Assembly: GCF_019343475.1 (NCBI RefSeq)
Contig: NZ_CP072453.1
Span: forward strand, 4,526,001 to 4,590,000
DNA length: 64,000 bases
DNA from: Providencia sp. R33
GTDB lineage: Bacteria; Pseudomonadota; Gammaproteobacteria; Enterobacterales; Enterobacteriaceae
Reading direction: 5' to 3'
The translations under genes were made by a program, and so were the position numbers. This document shows positions 36,143 through 45,774 of the stretch, piece after piece; the stretch's first letter is position 1; every line of letters starts with the position of its first letter. The notes under the pieces were generated by a model. That model was not told the DNA's origin and searched no databases. It saw nothing but the letters and a program-made list of their open reading frames with translations.

Positions 36143-38641
36143 ATGCGTAAAAGTGTTATCGCTTTATCAATAATAAGCTTTATTTTTTCAAGTAATCTTT
36201 CTGCTAAAGATATCAAGCGAATTAAAATCGGGGGGTATATTATTCCACCTGCTTTTGTATCGGCTTTGGCAGAAGGAATGTCAGTGCCTGTATTTTTGCG
36301 TTTAAAATCAGATGATGGAAAAAATCAGAGCGAAGGTAAAATTGCAGATGCCATAATAATTATAGAGCAGGGGAAAATTAAACTTGCCAATATTCATTTT
36401 ATTGATGCAAATAAAGGCCCCAAAATACAACCTTTACTGATTGAAAATTTAGAGCAAAAAAAAGATGCTTTCTTTAATGAACTCAATACTATCGACGTCG
36501 ATAAAAATGCTGAACTGCAATTGAATATCGCGTCGTTTAATTTATCTCTGGATGTTAATAAAGAAGCCATTGCGCCAAATGAAAAAATTAGGCAGTTTTC
36601 ATTGGGCGACTCTACCGTTGATGCTTTTTCAACGGTTGCGAATTATGATTTCGGGGTTTTTGAAAGTCAGGTAAAAAAAGGAAAAAACTCATCAAGTAGC
36701 TATTTTAACTTAGATACGTTATTTGCGATTGCTGAGCACCATATAAACGTAAATGCATCGGCATACAGTATCGGTAAATCGAATTCTGACATTGAGCTTT
36801 ACCGTGCAATGTATGAGCGTGACTTTGATGGCTTGCGTTTTGCGATTGGGTTAATGAGTACGTGGAACTTGCAGTCTATTGCTAGTTTAACCACCTTAAA
36901 TCGCAGCAAAATATATGCGGCATCTATTGGAAATAATGCATCAAGTGTCGTCGTTAACAAAAAATACTCCCTGACACCAATTTATGTTTTTTTAAATAGC
37001 CCTGGGGAAGTGCGTATTTACCGTGATGAAAAATTACTCAATATCCAAAACTTTCCGATGGGTAGTTATGAGGTGGATACCAGTATTTTGCCGTTTGGTA
37101 TTTATGACGTCACGATTGAAACTGTTGTTGATGGCAAGATTGTGACTTCGCAGCGACAAACAATTAATAAGTCATTTAGTTCAGGTGGCGCTGATTTTGA
37201 CAAGCTTAATTGGGAAATCTACGGCGGATATATCGATTTTGATAAAAAACGTTATGTCAGAGGAAAACAAGCAGACCGTCAACCACTAGAAAAAAGTTAT
37301 TTATTGGGTGCATCTGTTGCCAAAAGCTTCCCTGTGTTATCAGGGTTAAATGTTCAAATGTCGAATTATGGTTATGACGATTTTTTAATTAATGAAAGCA
37401 GTATTAACCTTTCATTAAACCAATATATTTCTATTTCTTGGCAAGGCATGGTTGAGAATCATGGGAGCTTTAGGAATATTGCTACAGTATCTACCAGTGT
37501 GCCAGATGGCTATGGTTCTGTTTGGGCTTCAAAAGAAAAAGCGGCCATTAAAGGTGACCTGCCAGTTTATGATTCAAATAGTTACTCTTATGGTGCGACA
37601 CTGAACCTTGATAAGGTTGTTGACCGTGCAGGGTCATTTACCATTAGTAGTACAACAGATAAACGTATTGGTAGTGATTCAATTAACTATGAGTATTCAA
37701 ATACACTGTTTTCAGGTCGTTATGGCACGATTGGTTTAAGAACGGGCGTTCAACGTTACCACTATGATGACCAAAAAAGCATTAATGAAAAATTTATTAG
37801 CCTTGATTTTTCATTACCGTTATCGACTTGGTTGAGCACGGGCTTATCTTCAAGTAATGGCAATATGAAAGCCAATATTTACGCCAATAAACGCTTTGAT
37901 GACTCGGTGATTACGGATATTGGTGGCTCAGTCTCTAAATTAGTGCGCGATAAAAATAATGGAGAGTCTGATTTCTCAACGATGGGCTATGCCTCCTATG
38001 AGACAAAATATAACTCAGGAATGCTGACGGTTAATCGCCCTGATAACCAAAGATTAAATGGCAACTTTACGTCTCGCGGCTCTTTAGCCTACAGCGATGG
38101 CTCAATTATGCCTAGCGGGCAGCAAGGGAAGTCGGGTGTCATAATTAACTCGGATATTTATGGGGCAGGGAGTATGACCGCTCGAGTTAATGGGCAAAGT
38201 TACCCAATTAGTGGAAAAAATACGTTTATCCCTTTATCACCTTATTCAGATTATGACATCCAACTAATGAATGATGCGAAGTCTAAAGACAGTTTTGACA
38301 TTGTGTCTGGGCGAAATAAGTCAGTTACTTTATACCCTGGGAATATTGCTATATATAAACCAGAAGTTCGGCAGTTAGTAACGGTATTTGGCCGTTTAAA
38401 ATCCCCAAATGGTGAGTTTATTAAATATGCGTCTATTCGTAACCATATTGGTCGAACCAAAACTGACCACAATGGTGAGTTTTCAATGGATGTAGACGTG
38501 CGTTATCCGGTTATTTCCCTTTTACAAGAAGATGAGCAAACCATTTGCGAAGCTGATTTAAATTTAGAAGGTGCTCGCGGTGCATTGTGGCTGGGTGATG
38601 TGACTTGTGACCCGCAGCGCACAGTCGCATTAAGGCAATGA
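36143..38641 (+). CDS. ecpC: ECP outer-membrane usher EcpC
   Basis: 832 residues (E. coli 841). Signal peptide, N-terminal periplasmic domain, a long beta-barrel region and C-terminal periplasmic domains. The segment SPGEVRIYRDEKLLNIQNFPMGSYEVDTSILPFGIYDV (split by other residues in places) is typical of the alternate usher family. It forms the pore through which EcpA and EcpD leave the cell. It is followed by ecpD after 7 bases. Confidence 0.9.
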   Translation: MRKSVIALSIISFIFSSNLSAKDIKRIKIGGYIIPPAFVSALAEGMSVPVFLRLKSDDGKNQSEGKIADAIIIIEQGKIKLANIHFIDANKGPKIQPLLIENLEQKKDAFFNELNTIDVDKNAELQLNIASFNLSLDVNKEAIAPNEKIRQFSLGDSTVDAFSTVANYDFGVFESQVKKGKNSSSSYFNLDTLFAIAEHHINVNASAYSIGKSNSDIELYRAMYERDFDGLRFAIGLMSTWNLQSIASLTTLNRSKIYAASIGNNASSVVVNKKYSLTPIYVFLNSPGEVRIYRDEKLLNIQNFPMGSYEVDTSILPFGIYDVTIETVVDGKIVTSQRQTINKSFSSGGADFDKLNWEIYGGYIDFDKKRYVRGKQADRQPLEKSYLLGASVAKSFPVLSGLNVQMSNYGYDDFLINESSINLSLNQYISISWQGMVENHGSFRNIATVSTSVPDGYGSVWASKEKAAIKGDLPVYDSNSYSYGATLNLDKVVDRAGSFTISSTTDKRIGSDSINYEYSNTLFSGRYGTIGLRTGVQRYHYDDQKSINEKFISLDFSLPLSTWLSTGLSSSNGNMKANIYANKRFDDSVITDIGGSVSKLVRDKNNGESDFSTMGYASYETKYNSGMLTVNRPDNQRLNGNFTSRGSLAYSDGSIMPSGQQGKSGVIINSDIYGAGSMTARVNGQSYPISGKNTFIPLSPYSDYDIQLMNDAKSKDSFDIVSGRNKSVTLYPGNIAIYKPEVRQLVTVFGRLKSPNGEFIKYASIRNHIGRTKTDHNGEFSMDVDVRYPVISLLQEDEQTICEADLNLEGARGALWLGDVTCDPQRTVALRQ

Positions 38642-38648
38642 GAATTCT

Positions 38649-40265
38649 ATGATGATTAAACCGATTTCTTTTTTTTCTCTTAGTGGCGTGATATTCAGTG
38701 TGTTATTCAGTTCAACGGCGGGTGCCGTTGCACTGAGTAATTCCATAGTTTTTGTTGAGAATGGTGTGGATGATGAATATTTTGTCACACCGAGGTCGTT
38801 AGACCCCCGCTTTACTGGCGCGAATAAATTTTCTCGTTATTCAGCAAAAAGCCAAGAAAGTTTAGGGTATATGGGCTACACCAATACTTCGATTCGAGCA
38901 AATCAGAATGTGGATATTTGGTTTGAAAATTCCCCCATTGATGGCCCATTTATCGGCAACCGTTGTATGCGTAATTATTGCAACCGAGATACAGGTTATT
39001 GGCCTGCACAATACGTTGGTCGAAATGGTGCATATAAAATTGTGCAGGACAATACATTGGGAGAAGGGACATACGCGCGAGGTATTTTTAGCGAATCAAC
39101 CTATCAATATTTTAGACAGATGGCTGTTGGGGCGGTTGAAACCTACAGTTATCGTGCATGTATGACCGACTTGGATTATGACCCAGCGAAAGGGGAAAGT
39201 TGCCAAAGTGTCGGCGGGCGAATTATTGCATCCCACGAATTTACGATTACTAAATCTGCCCATATTAAGCTTAGCTCAACAGGGGCAATGCAAGAGGTTT
39301 ATATTGACAGTAATGGGAACCCAAGCTTAGGACCGGGGGAACAATTTTGCCGAATTGGCGTTGTCGCTAATGTGAACGGTTTGATTTGCCAAGTCGTGAA
39401 GCATGAAACATCGGGGGATGTTTTTGCCAACGTGTTATTGAGTTTAAAAGTTAACTCAACCCTGATCCCATTTACTGTTGCGGGAGCATCAATAAAAATA
39501 GGGCCTGATGATGGCTCTAATATTTGGCGTAATTATAATTCAACCTATGCTGCGAATACGTATTTTAAAAGTTCGAACCAGTATGTTTCTATCTTTTTTT
39601 CTAATACGTTCTTTAAGCAGTTAATAACCAATAATGTGGATTTTACCAATAGCCAAGACTTTTTTACCTTCTCGTTTACTAACCCGGCGGCAGCTCCACA
39701 ATCAGGGTACTATGAATTTACACCGTCAAATCAGTTAGTGATAAAGCCTCGGGATTATAGCATCAGTATTGTGCCGGCAGATTACATTCCAAACCCGTCA
39801 AAGACAGGCAAAATTGGCCCAGAAGAACCGCCAATTGAGTTTAATTATATTGTAACAACCAGTGGCCCTCGGCAGGCTGACTCTATTACGGCGAGGGTAG
39901 AAGGCCCAACCGTCAACGTTAACGGGCAAAACTTTTGCTTGTTCAGCTCTGACGATGACAAATTCCGCGTGCCATTCTCGGCTTATCTGTCATTTAAAAA
40001 TGCGTCAGGTTCTGAAGAATCTTACCGCTCAAGCTGTGATGGTACGGAAATATCGATGAATAATGCCTTATGGGCAGAAACGCCGTGGGATATACCTAAC
40101 CAAGACTTAGGGTCATTTTATCGGACTTATTTAGATTTACGCTTCCCAATGAATGAATCGAATTCGTTGTTTACTTTGGATGGAATTGATTGGTTAGGAA
40201 CGGTATCGGCTAGTGGAACTGTCGTTGTGAAGGCGATTTGGACGGGACCTGATGTGCATCTATAA
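38649..40265 (+). CDS. ecpD: ECP tip adhesin EcpD
   Basis: 538 residues (E. coli 547). Signal peptide (about 1-26), then a two-domain polymerised tip protein, with several Cys residues in the N-terminal domain (GNRCMRNYCNR). In E. coli EcpD sits at the pilus tip and mediates host-cell binding. Identity is supported by length and by position between usher and second chaperone. Tandem ATG codons leave the start uncertain by one. It overlaps ecpE by 14 bases. Confidence 0.85.
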   Translation: MMIKPISFFSLSGVIFSVLFSSTAGAVALSNSIVFVENGVDDEYFVTPRSLDPRFTGANKFSRYSAKSQESLGYMGYTNTSIRANQNVDIWFENSPIDGPFIGNRCMRNYCNRDTGYWPAQYVGRNGAYKIVQDNTLGEGTYARGIFSESTYQYFRQMAVGAVETYSYRACMTDLDYDPAKGESCQSVGGRIIASHEFTITKSAHIKLSSTGAMQEVYIDSNGNPSLGPGEQFCRIGVVANVNGLICQVVKHETSGDVFANVLLSLKVNSTLIPFTVAGASIKIGPDDGSNIWRNYNSTYAANTYFKSSNQYVSIFFSNTFFKQLITNNVDFTNSQDFFTFSFTNPAAAPQSGYYEFTPSNQLVIKPRDYSISIVPADYIPNPSKTGKIGPEEPPIEFNYIVTTSGPRQADSITARVEGPTVNVNGQNFCLFSSDDDKFRVPFSAYLSFKNASGSEESYRSSCDGTEISMNNALWAETPWDIPNQDLGSFYRTYLDLRFPMNESNSLFTLDGIDWLGTVSASGTVVVKAIWTGPDVHL

Positions 40266-40932
40266 GCGATTTTACGAGCTCATATTATTTGGGGTGATAT
40301 TGTTATTCTTTGGTAAAGCGCAGGCGTTGTATCTAAGTTCCGATATTTCAGCCCTTGAACCAAATAAAAGCTTTTTCTCAAAATCTTATATCAATGATAC
40401 AAAAAAGGTAAATTTATATACATTTAGTGCCTATCAAATAGATAAACCAGATAATAATGAGAAGGGGAAGCCAATCGAAGAGGGGGAGATTATTTTTACC
40501 CCTTTAAAAAAAATTTTATTATCTGGTGAGCAAGAGTATTTTAAGATTTTTTATCGTGGTAAAGAGGATGATAAAGAACGCTATTATAAGATTGTGATTA
40601 GCGAAACAGCACTAGATGTGGACACGGATCCTGCTTTGAATCAACAATCTTTATTTTACCCCACGGTGAGTTTAGAAACCTACTTTGTGGTTAGACCGAA
40701 AAATATTGATTTCCAATATGCCATGGATGCAAATGCGGGCGTATTAAAAAATACGGGGAATACCTATTTTAGGGTATTAGTTCACGAAAATTGCGAGGTG
40801 AGTGATGACGTGCAGCCATTGGTTCTTCACCTTTTGCCCCAGCAAGAATTTCGCAATGAGGTTTTAAAGAAAAAAAGTCGTAAGTACATTGTTATATTTG
40901 ATAAATACCACTCTATAGGCAACTGCGATTAG
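40252..40932 (+). CDS. ecpE: ECP second fimbrial chaperone EcpE
   Basis: 226 residues (E. coli 236). Signal peptide (about 1-25, ending AQA) and the chaperone block KKILLSGEQEYFKIFYRGKEDDKERYYKIVISE, parallel to EcpB. It probably chaperones EcpD. The start lies inside the last codons of ecpD, which suggests coupled translation. A terminator follows, closing the ecp operon. Confidence 0.87.
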   Translation: MCIYKRFYELILFGVILLFFGKAQALYLSSDISALEPNKSFFSKSYINDTKKVNLYTFSAYQIDKPDNNEKGKPIEEGEIIFTPLKKILLSGEQEYFKIFYRGKEDDKERYYKIVISETALDVDTDPALNQQSLFYPTVSLETYFVVRPKNIDFQYAMDANAGVLKNTGNTYFRVLVHENCEVSDDVQPLVLHLLPQQEFRNEVLKKKSRKYIVIFDKYHSIGNCD

Positions 40933-40962
40933 CCTGTTTAAAATTTCATATTATATGATTAG

Positions 40963-40993
40963 CCAGTAATACTTATTGTTACTGGTTTTTTTT
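40963..40993 (+). terminator. Rho-independent terminator of the ecp operon
   Basis: CCAGTAA (40963-40969) / TTACTGG (40979-40985), 9-nt loop, then T8. Confidence 0.88.
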
Positions 40994-41155
40994 CAACTCA
41001 TGTTACGCATTGTTTCTTAATAATAACTAACATTTTTCGTTTTAATGTATTACATGCGAATTATGTGAGAATTAATTTTCATCTAATTATTAGGTTCTAA
41101 TTGGAATTTAATAAGGTTGCTTTTCTTTATCTGATAAATTAGGGGAGAAATAATT

Positions 41156-41836
41156 ATGGCATTAAATAGTGAGTTGAAAAATTATTTAGAATCGACGATC
41201 AAGACCTTAAATTTATCTGAAACTCCTTATTTTAAAGCATTATGTGCTGGTGAATTGTCTCAAGAGCAATTTGTAGAAACTCAAAATGAGTTCGCAACAA
41301 TGGTTTTTTTCTTTAGCCGCCCGATGGCACAAATTATTGCGAATGTTCCTGATGCAATACCGCGTATTGCCATTGTAGAAAATCTTTGGGAAGAACATGG
41401 GCAAGGCATTAAAGAAAATGTTCATGGGAATACGATCTTAACGTTAATTTCTCGTCTCGGTGGCGACCCTAGCAAAGTCAACATTCACCAGCCACCGTTG
41501 AATGCGCGTGTGTTTAACGAAACGATTCGTAGTGTTTCTTCATTCTCAGATTACCGTTTTGCGTCAGCCGTATATGCGGGTATTGAGCGTACATTTGTTG
41601 ACGCATCAACGCTGATTTATGAGGCAATCAAGGAGCAGGGCTGGCTAGAGGAGAGCCAAATTACCCATTATGGATTGCATAAAGAAATTGATATTGAGCA
41701 TGCGGAAGATTTTTTGAAAGTTGTTAATGAAAACTGGCTTGAACCAGAGGTTCAAGATTTAATTAAAGACGGAATTAAATTTGGTAGCCATTTACTAACG
41801 AATGCCTATACGAGTTTTTATTACAGTTTGTCGTGA
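41156..41836 (+). CDS. TenA/PqqC-like (haem-oxygenase fold) putative metal oxidase
   Basis: 226 residues, all helical by composition. Strong AGGGGAGA ribosome-binding site. NLWEEHGQG (about 76-84) and HYGLHKEIDIEHAEDF (about 171-186) fit the metal-binding pattern of the iron-containing redox enzymes with a haem-oxygenase-like diiron fold. Candidate ligands are Glu79/Glu80, His81 or His90, Glu144, His175, Asp179 and His182. Family members make or break small amines or acids, for example the CADD-type p-aminobenzoate enzyme. It stands alone with its own terminator between the ecp operon and tktA. Substrate unknown; a TenA-like thiaminase is the main alternative. Confidence 0.65.
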   Translation: MALNSELKNYLESTIKTLNLSETPYFKALCAGELSQEQFVETQNEFATMVFFFSRPMAQIIANVPDAIPRIAIVENLWEEHGQGIKENVHGNTILTLISRLGGDPSKVNIHQPPLNARVFNETIRSVSSFSDYRFASAVYAGIERTFVDASTLIYEAIKEQGWLEESQITHYGLHKEIDIEHAEDFLKVVNENWLEPEVQDLIKDGIKFGSHLLTNAYTSFYYSLS

Positions 41837-41866
41837 CCTGAGAGTAACTCTCTAAAGTTTTATATT

Positions 41867-41895
41867 AAAAAAGGTGCAATAACGGCACCTTTTTT
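41867..41895 (+). terminator. Rho-independent terminator after the TenA/PqqC-like gene
   Basis: AAAAAAGGTGC (41867-41877) / GCACCTTTTTT (41885-41895), 7-nt loop. Confidence 0.92.
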
Positions 41896-42338
41896 GTACT
41901 CATTGACCCGTCATTGGAAAGGGGTTGTGTATTTCTACTTAAATCAAAACAAAAATATTCGGGCATATTGAAGCATTTTTTTGCTTAAAACTTTGTCAAT
42001 CATCACTAATGTGGCAGCTAAATGTGCTAGATGGATAAATCACCTTGATCCCAGACCGTGAACTCAGGTTTAATAAGGTTAGTCACTTGCGCAAAAATGT
42101 AAGCCTTAAGGGATATTTTGCGCAATGGAATGGATTCAGCTTTGCGGCAGTTCAATTTATTAGCGATCTGCTGCCATGAACATAGCAAATATTGCGGTAT
42201 GGGTAGAATTGGGTTACTTTCAATCGCGCTACATCGGTAAATTGACGTTTTTCGTTGTGGCAAAATCAAAGTAGCACTATCCGTATTGCGTTGTAAAAAT
42301 TGGTTTAAGTACGTTTTTATCCTACCTGGAGTATACTG
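41896..42338. other. tktA upstream region, no gene recognised
   Basis: 443 bases. An 80-codon frame on the minus strand (42027-42269) has no recognisable family, no good ribosome-binding site and unusual composition, so it is not called. The tktA promoter must lie here but could not be fixed. Confidence 0.5.
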
Positions 42339-44330
42339 ATGACGACTCGTAAAACCCTTGCTAATGCTATCCGCTTTCTAAGTATGGATGCGGTTCAAAA
42401 AGCAAAATCAGGGCATCCTGGCGCGCCAATGGGCATGGCTGATATTGCTGAAGTACTGTGGCGTGACCATATGAATCATAACCCAGCAAACCCACACTGG
42501 GCAGATCGTGACCGCTTTGTACTGTCAAACGGCCATGGCTCAATGCTGATTTATAGCTTGCTGCACCTGACTGGTTATGACTTATCTATCGAAGAGTTAA
42601 AAAACTTCCGCCAATTACACTCTAAAACACCGGGCCACCCAGAATATGGCTATACTCCAGGTGTTGAAACAACAACGGGTCCTTTAGGTCAAGGTATTGC
42701 AAACGCAGTCGGTTTCGCGATTGCAGAACGCACATTAGCGGCGCAATTCAACCGTCCTGGCCATGATGTTGTTGACCACCACACTTATGTCTTCATGGGT
42801 GATGGTTGTATGATGGAAGGTATCTCGCACGAAGCGTGTTCTTTAGCGGGTACACTGAAATTAAATAAACTGATCGCATTCTATGATGACAACGGCATCT
42901 CTATTGATGGTGAAGTTGAAGGTTGGTTTACTGATGATACTGCGGCACGTTTCGAGTCTTATGGCTGGCATGTTATTCGTGACATCGATGGTCACGATGC
43001 ATCGCAAATCAATGCTGCGGTAAATGAAGCGAAAAAAGCAGATAAACCAACGCTGATTATGTGCAAAACCATCATTGGTTTTGGTTCACCTAATAAAGCG
43101 GGTTCTGAATCTGTTCACGGTGCACCATTAGGTGATGCTGAAATTGCAGCAACACGTGAAGCACTGGGCTGGAAATTTGGTCCGTTCGAAATTCCACAAG
43201 ATATTTATGAAGCTTGGAATGCACGTAAAGCGGGCGAAGCGAAACAAAAAGCGTGGGATGAGAAATTTGCTGCTTATACCGCGGAATTCCCTGAGTTAGC
43301 GGCTGAGTTTACTCGTCGTATGAACGGTGAATTACCTGCAAACTTTGATGCAGAAGCGAAAAAATTCGTTGAAACATTGCAACAAAACCCAGCCAACATC
43401 GCTAGCCGTAAAGCATCACAAAATGCACTAGAAGCTTTCGGTAAAGTATTACCTGAGTTTATGGGTGGCTCTGCTGACTTAGCTCCAAGTAACTTAACCA
43501 TGTGGTCAGGTTCTAAAGCACTGAATGTAGACCCAGCGGGTAACTACATCCATTACGGTGTACGTGAATTTGGTATGTCAGCCATCATGAATGGTATCGC
43601 ATTACACGGCGGTTTCATTCCTTACGGTGCGACCTTCCTGATGTTCGTTGAATACGCGCGTAATGCTGTGCGTATGGCCGCATTGATGAAAATTCGTAGC
43701 ATCTTCGTTTATACTCACGACTCTATCGGTCTGGGTGAAGATGGCCCAACTCACCAACCAGTAGAGCAACTGGCAAGCCTGCGTGTGACGCCAAACGTCA
43801 GCACATGGCGTCCGTGTGACCAAGTTGAGTCTGCGGTTGCATGGAAATATGCCGTTGAGCGTAAAGATGGCCCAAGTGCACTGATTTTCTCTCGTCAGAA
43901 CTTAGAGCAGCAACCTCGTACCGCTGAGCAATTAGCAAATATCGAGAAAGGGGCTTACGTTCTGAAAGATTGCGCAGGTACACCTGAGCTTATCTTCATC
44001 GCAACAGGTTCTGAAGTTGAATTAGCGGTTAAAGCTGCTGACCAACTGACTGCTGAAGGCCGCAAAGTTCGCGTTGTTTCAATGCCATCTACAGATGCAT
44101 TTGATAAACAAGACGCTGCGTACCGTGAAGCTGTTTTACCTGCAAATGTTAGCGCTCGTGTGGCTATCGAAGCGGGTATTGCTGATTACTGGTTCAAATA
44201 CACTGGCTTAAACGGTGCTATCATCGGTATGCATACCTTTGGTGAATCTGCGCCAGCGGAAGAACTGTACAAAGAGTTCGGCATCACTGTAGAAAAAGCA
44301 GTTGAAGCAGCGAAATCTCTTCTGAAATAA
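42339..44330 (+). CDS. tktA: Transketolase
   Basis: 663 residues, as E. coli TktA. Thiamine diphosphate motif GDGCMMEGISHEACSLAGTLKLNKLIAFYDDNG (in pieces, about 154-187), pyrimidine-binding block GVREFGMSAIMNGIALHGG and the loop HDSIGLGEDGPTHQPVEQLASLR are present. It transfers two-carbon ketol units between pentose-phosphate and glycolytic sugars. Linked to epd-pgk-fbaA as in E. coli, but separated by its own terminator. Confidence 0.97.
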   Translation: MTTRKTLANAIRFLSMDAVQKAKSGHPGAPMGMADIAEVLWRDHMNHNPANPHWADRDRFVLSNGHGSMLIYSLLHLTGYDLSIEELKNFRQLHSKTPGHPEYGYTPGVETTTGPLGQGIANAVGFAIAERTLAAQFNRPGHDVVDHHTYVFMGDGCMMEGISHEACSLAGTLKLNKLIAFYDDNGISIDGEVEGWFTDDTAARFESYGWHVIRDIDGHDASQINAAVNEAKKADKPTLIMCKTIIGFGSPNKAGSESVHGAPLGDAEIAATREALGWKFGPFEIPQDIYEAWNARKAGEAKQKAWDEKFAAYTAEFPELAAEFTRRMNGELPANFDAEAKKFVETLQQNPANIASRKASQNALEAFGKVLPEFMGGSADLAPSNLTMWSGSKALNVDPAGNYIHYGVREFGMSAIMNGIALHGGFIPYGATFLMFVEYARNAVRMAALMKIRSIFVYTHDSIGLGEDGPTHQPVEQLASLRVTPNVSTWRPCDQVESAVAWKYAVERKDGPSALIFSRQNLEQQPRTAEQLANIEKGAYVLKDCAGTPELIFIATGSEVELAVKAADQLTAEGRKVRVVSMPSTDAFDKQDAAYREAVLPANVSARVAIEAGIADYWFKYTGLNGAIIGMHTFGESAPAEELYKEFGITVEKAVEAAKSLLK

Positions 44331-44387
44331 GTGATTTAATGATGGGGTATTCATTAGTTGAATGCCCTGCATAATCTTATTTTGCTG

Positions 44388-44424
44388 AACAACGCCTAGC
44401 GGATCGTTAGGCGTTGTTTTTTTG
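44388..44424 (+). terminator. Rho-independent terminator of tktA
   Basis: AACAACGCCTA (44388-44398) / TAGGCGTTGTT (44408-44418), then T-rich. Confidence 0.92.
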
Positions 44425-44617
44425 TGCACTAATCGATGATTTTCTATTGCGTTCTATCATTTTATCCCTTAATCTAATTCTAGATTAGCTGAACCGTTTC
44501 AGTGAAATGAAAATCAATGAAAAAATATTTTAAAAGTGTCGGCTACAGCACACTTTTGATGTTTAACAGCTAAAATGAGCAGTAGAGTGAGTGCGACTCA
44601 GTTATCCTTAGCAACCG

Positions 44618-44633
44618 TGTGATTTTGCTCAGA
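44618..44633. promoter_or_regulatory. Possible CRP-like site before epd
   Basis: TGTGA-N6-TCAGA matches CRP at 9 of 10 positions but lies only 14 bases before the epd start, over the likely ribosome-binding region. epd is CRP-controlled in E. coli, but this position would suit repression better than activation, so it may be chance. The rest of 44425-44646 shows no gene. Confidence 0.3.
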
Positions 44634-44646
44634 TACAAGGTGTGGA

Positions 44647-45675
44647 ATGGCAATCAGGGTGGCAATAAATGGCTTTGGTCGAATTGGTCGAAGCGTTTTA
44701 AGAGCGTTATATGAATCGAGCCGTCGGGCAGAGATAGTCGTCGTTGCAATTAACGAACTTGCTGAACCGGAAGGCATCGCGCATTTGCTGAAGTATGATT
44801 CCAGCCATGGGCGCTTTGCATGGGATGTGAGGCTTAATGGCCCACTCTTACAGGTCGGCGATGATAACATTCGTTTATTTCACCAAACCGATATCACAGG
44901 TTTACCGTGGAAAGAACTCGGTGTTGATATCGTACTTGATTGCAGTGGTGCTTACGGATCCCGTGATGATGGCTTAATGCATATCGCGGCAGGCGCTAAA
45001 AAAGTGCTATTCTCTCATCCTGGTACTGATGACCTTGATGCCACTGTTGTCTATGGTGTTAACCACGAAAGCTTAACGGCCAAAGACAAGATAGTATCAA
45101 ACGCCTCTTGCACCACTAACTGCATTATCCCAATTATTAAATTGCTTGATGAAGCATTTACGATTGAGTCAGGGACCGTTACGACGATCCACGCGTCAAT
45201 GAATGACCAACCCGTTATCGATGCTTATCATAAAGATTTACGAAGAACGCGTGCTGCCAGCCAATCTATTATTCCAGTTGATACCAAGTTAGCGGCAGGT
45301 ATTACGCGAATTTTTCCGAAATTCAAAGATCATTTTGAAGCTATCTCTGTCCGTGTGCCTACAACCAATGTGACAGCGATTGATTTGAGTGTTACCGTAC
45401 ATGACGATGTCTGTGTTGAAAAAGTGAACCAACTACTGCGAAGCGCCGCACAGGGGCATTTTCGTGGTATAGTGGACTACACAGAATTACCGTTAGTCTC
45501 GATGGATTTTAATCATGATCCACACAGTGCTATTATAGATGGTACGCAAACGCGAGTTAGCGGAAAACATTTAATAAAAACCCTGGTTTGGTGTGATAAC
45601 GAATGGGGGTTTGCTAACCGGATGCTAGATACAACGCTAGCAATGGTAGCGGTCGGTTTCGACGAACAGGTTTAA
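44647..45675 (+). CDS. epd: D-erythrose-4-phosphate dehydrogenase
   Basis: 342 residues (E. coli 339). NAD-binding GFGRIGR near the N terminus, catalytic Cys155 in SNASCTTNC and the C-terminal block LVWCDNEWGFANRMLDTTLAM. It oxidises erythrose-4-phosphate to 4-phosphoerythronate, the first step towards pyridoxal phosphate. It belongs to the GAPDH superfamily; the sequence follows Epd rather than GapA. First gene of epd-pgk-fbaA. Confidence 0.96.
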   Translation: MAIRVAINGFGRIGRSVLRALYESSRRAEIVVVAINELAEPEGIAHLLKYDSSHGRFAWDVRLNGPLLQVGDDNIRLFHQTDITGLPWKELGVDIVLDCSGAYGSRDDGLMHIAAGAKKVLFSHPGTDDLDATVVYGVNHESLTAKDKIVSNASCTTNCIIPIIKLLDEAFTIESGTVTTIHASMNDQPVIDAYHKDLRRTRAASQSIIPVDTKLAAGITRIFPKFKDHFEAISVRVPTTNVTAIDLSVTVHDDVCVEKVNQLLRSAAQGHFRGIVDYTELPLVSMDFNHDPHSAIIDGTQTRVSGKHLIKTLVWCDNEWGFANRMLDTTLAMVAVGFDEQV

Positions 45676-45774
45676 ACTAATTGGCTACTGACAGACAGCA
45701 GGGCATGATAACCTTTTTCGCCTCTGCCCAGTAGTTGATGGAAACTTTATAGAGAATCAACAAGAGGATTCACC

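Noticed and set aside
42027..42269. 80-codon open frame on the minus strand upstream of tktA
   Set aside because: No family recognised, no convincing ribosome-binding site, odd composition; it lies where the tktA promoter should be.
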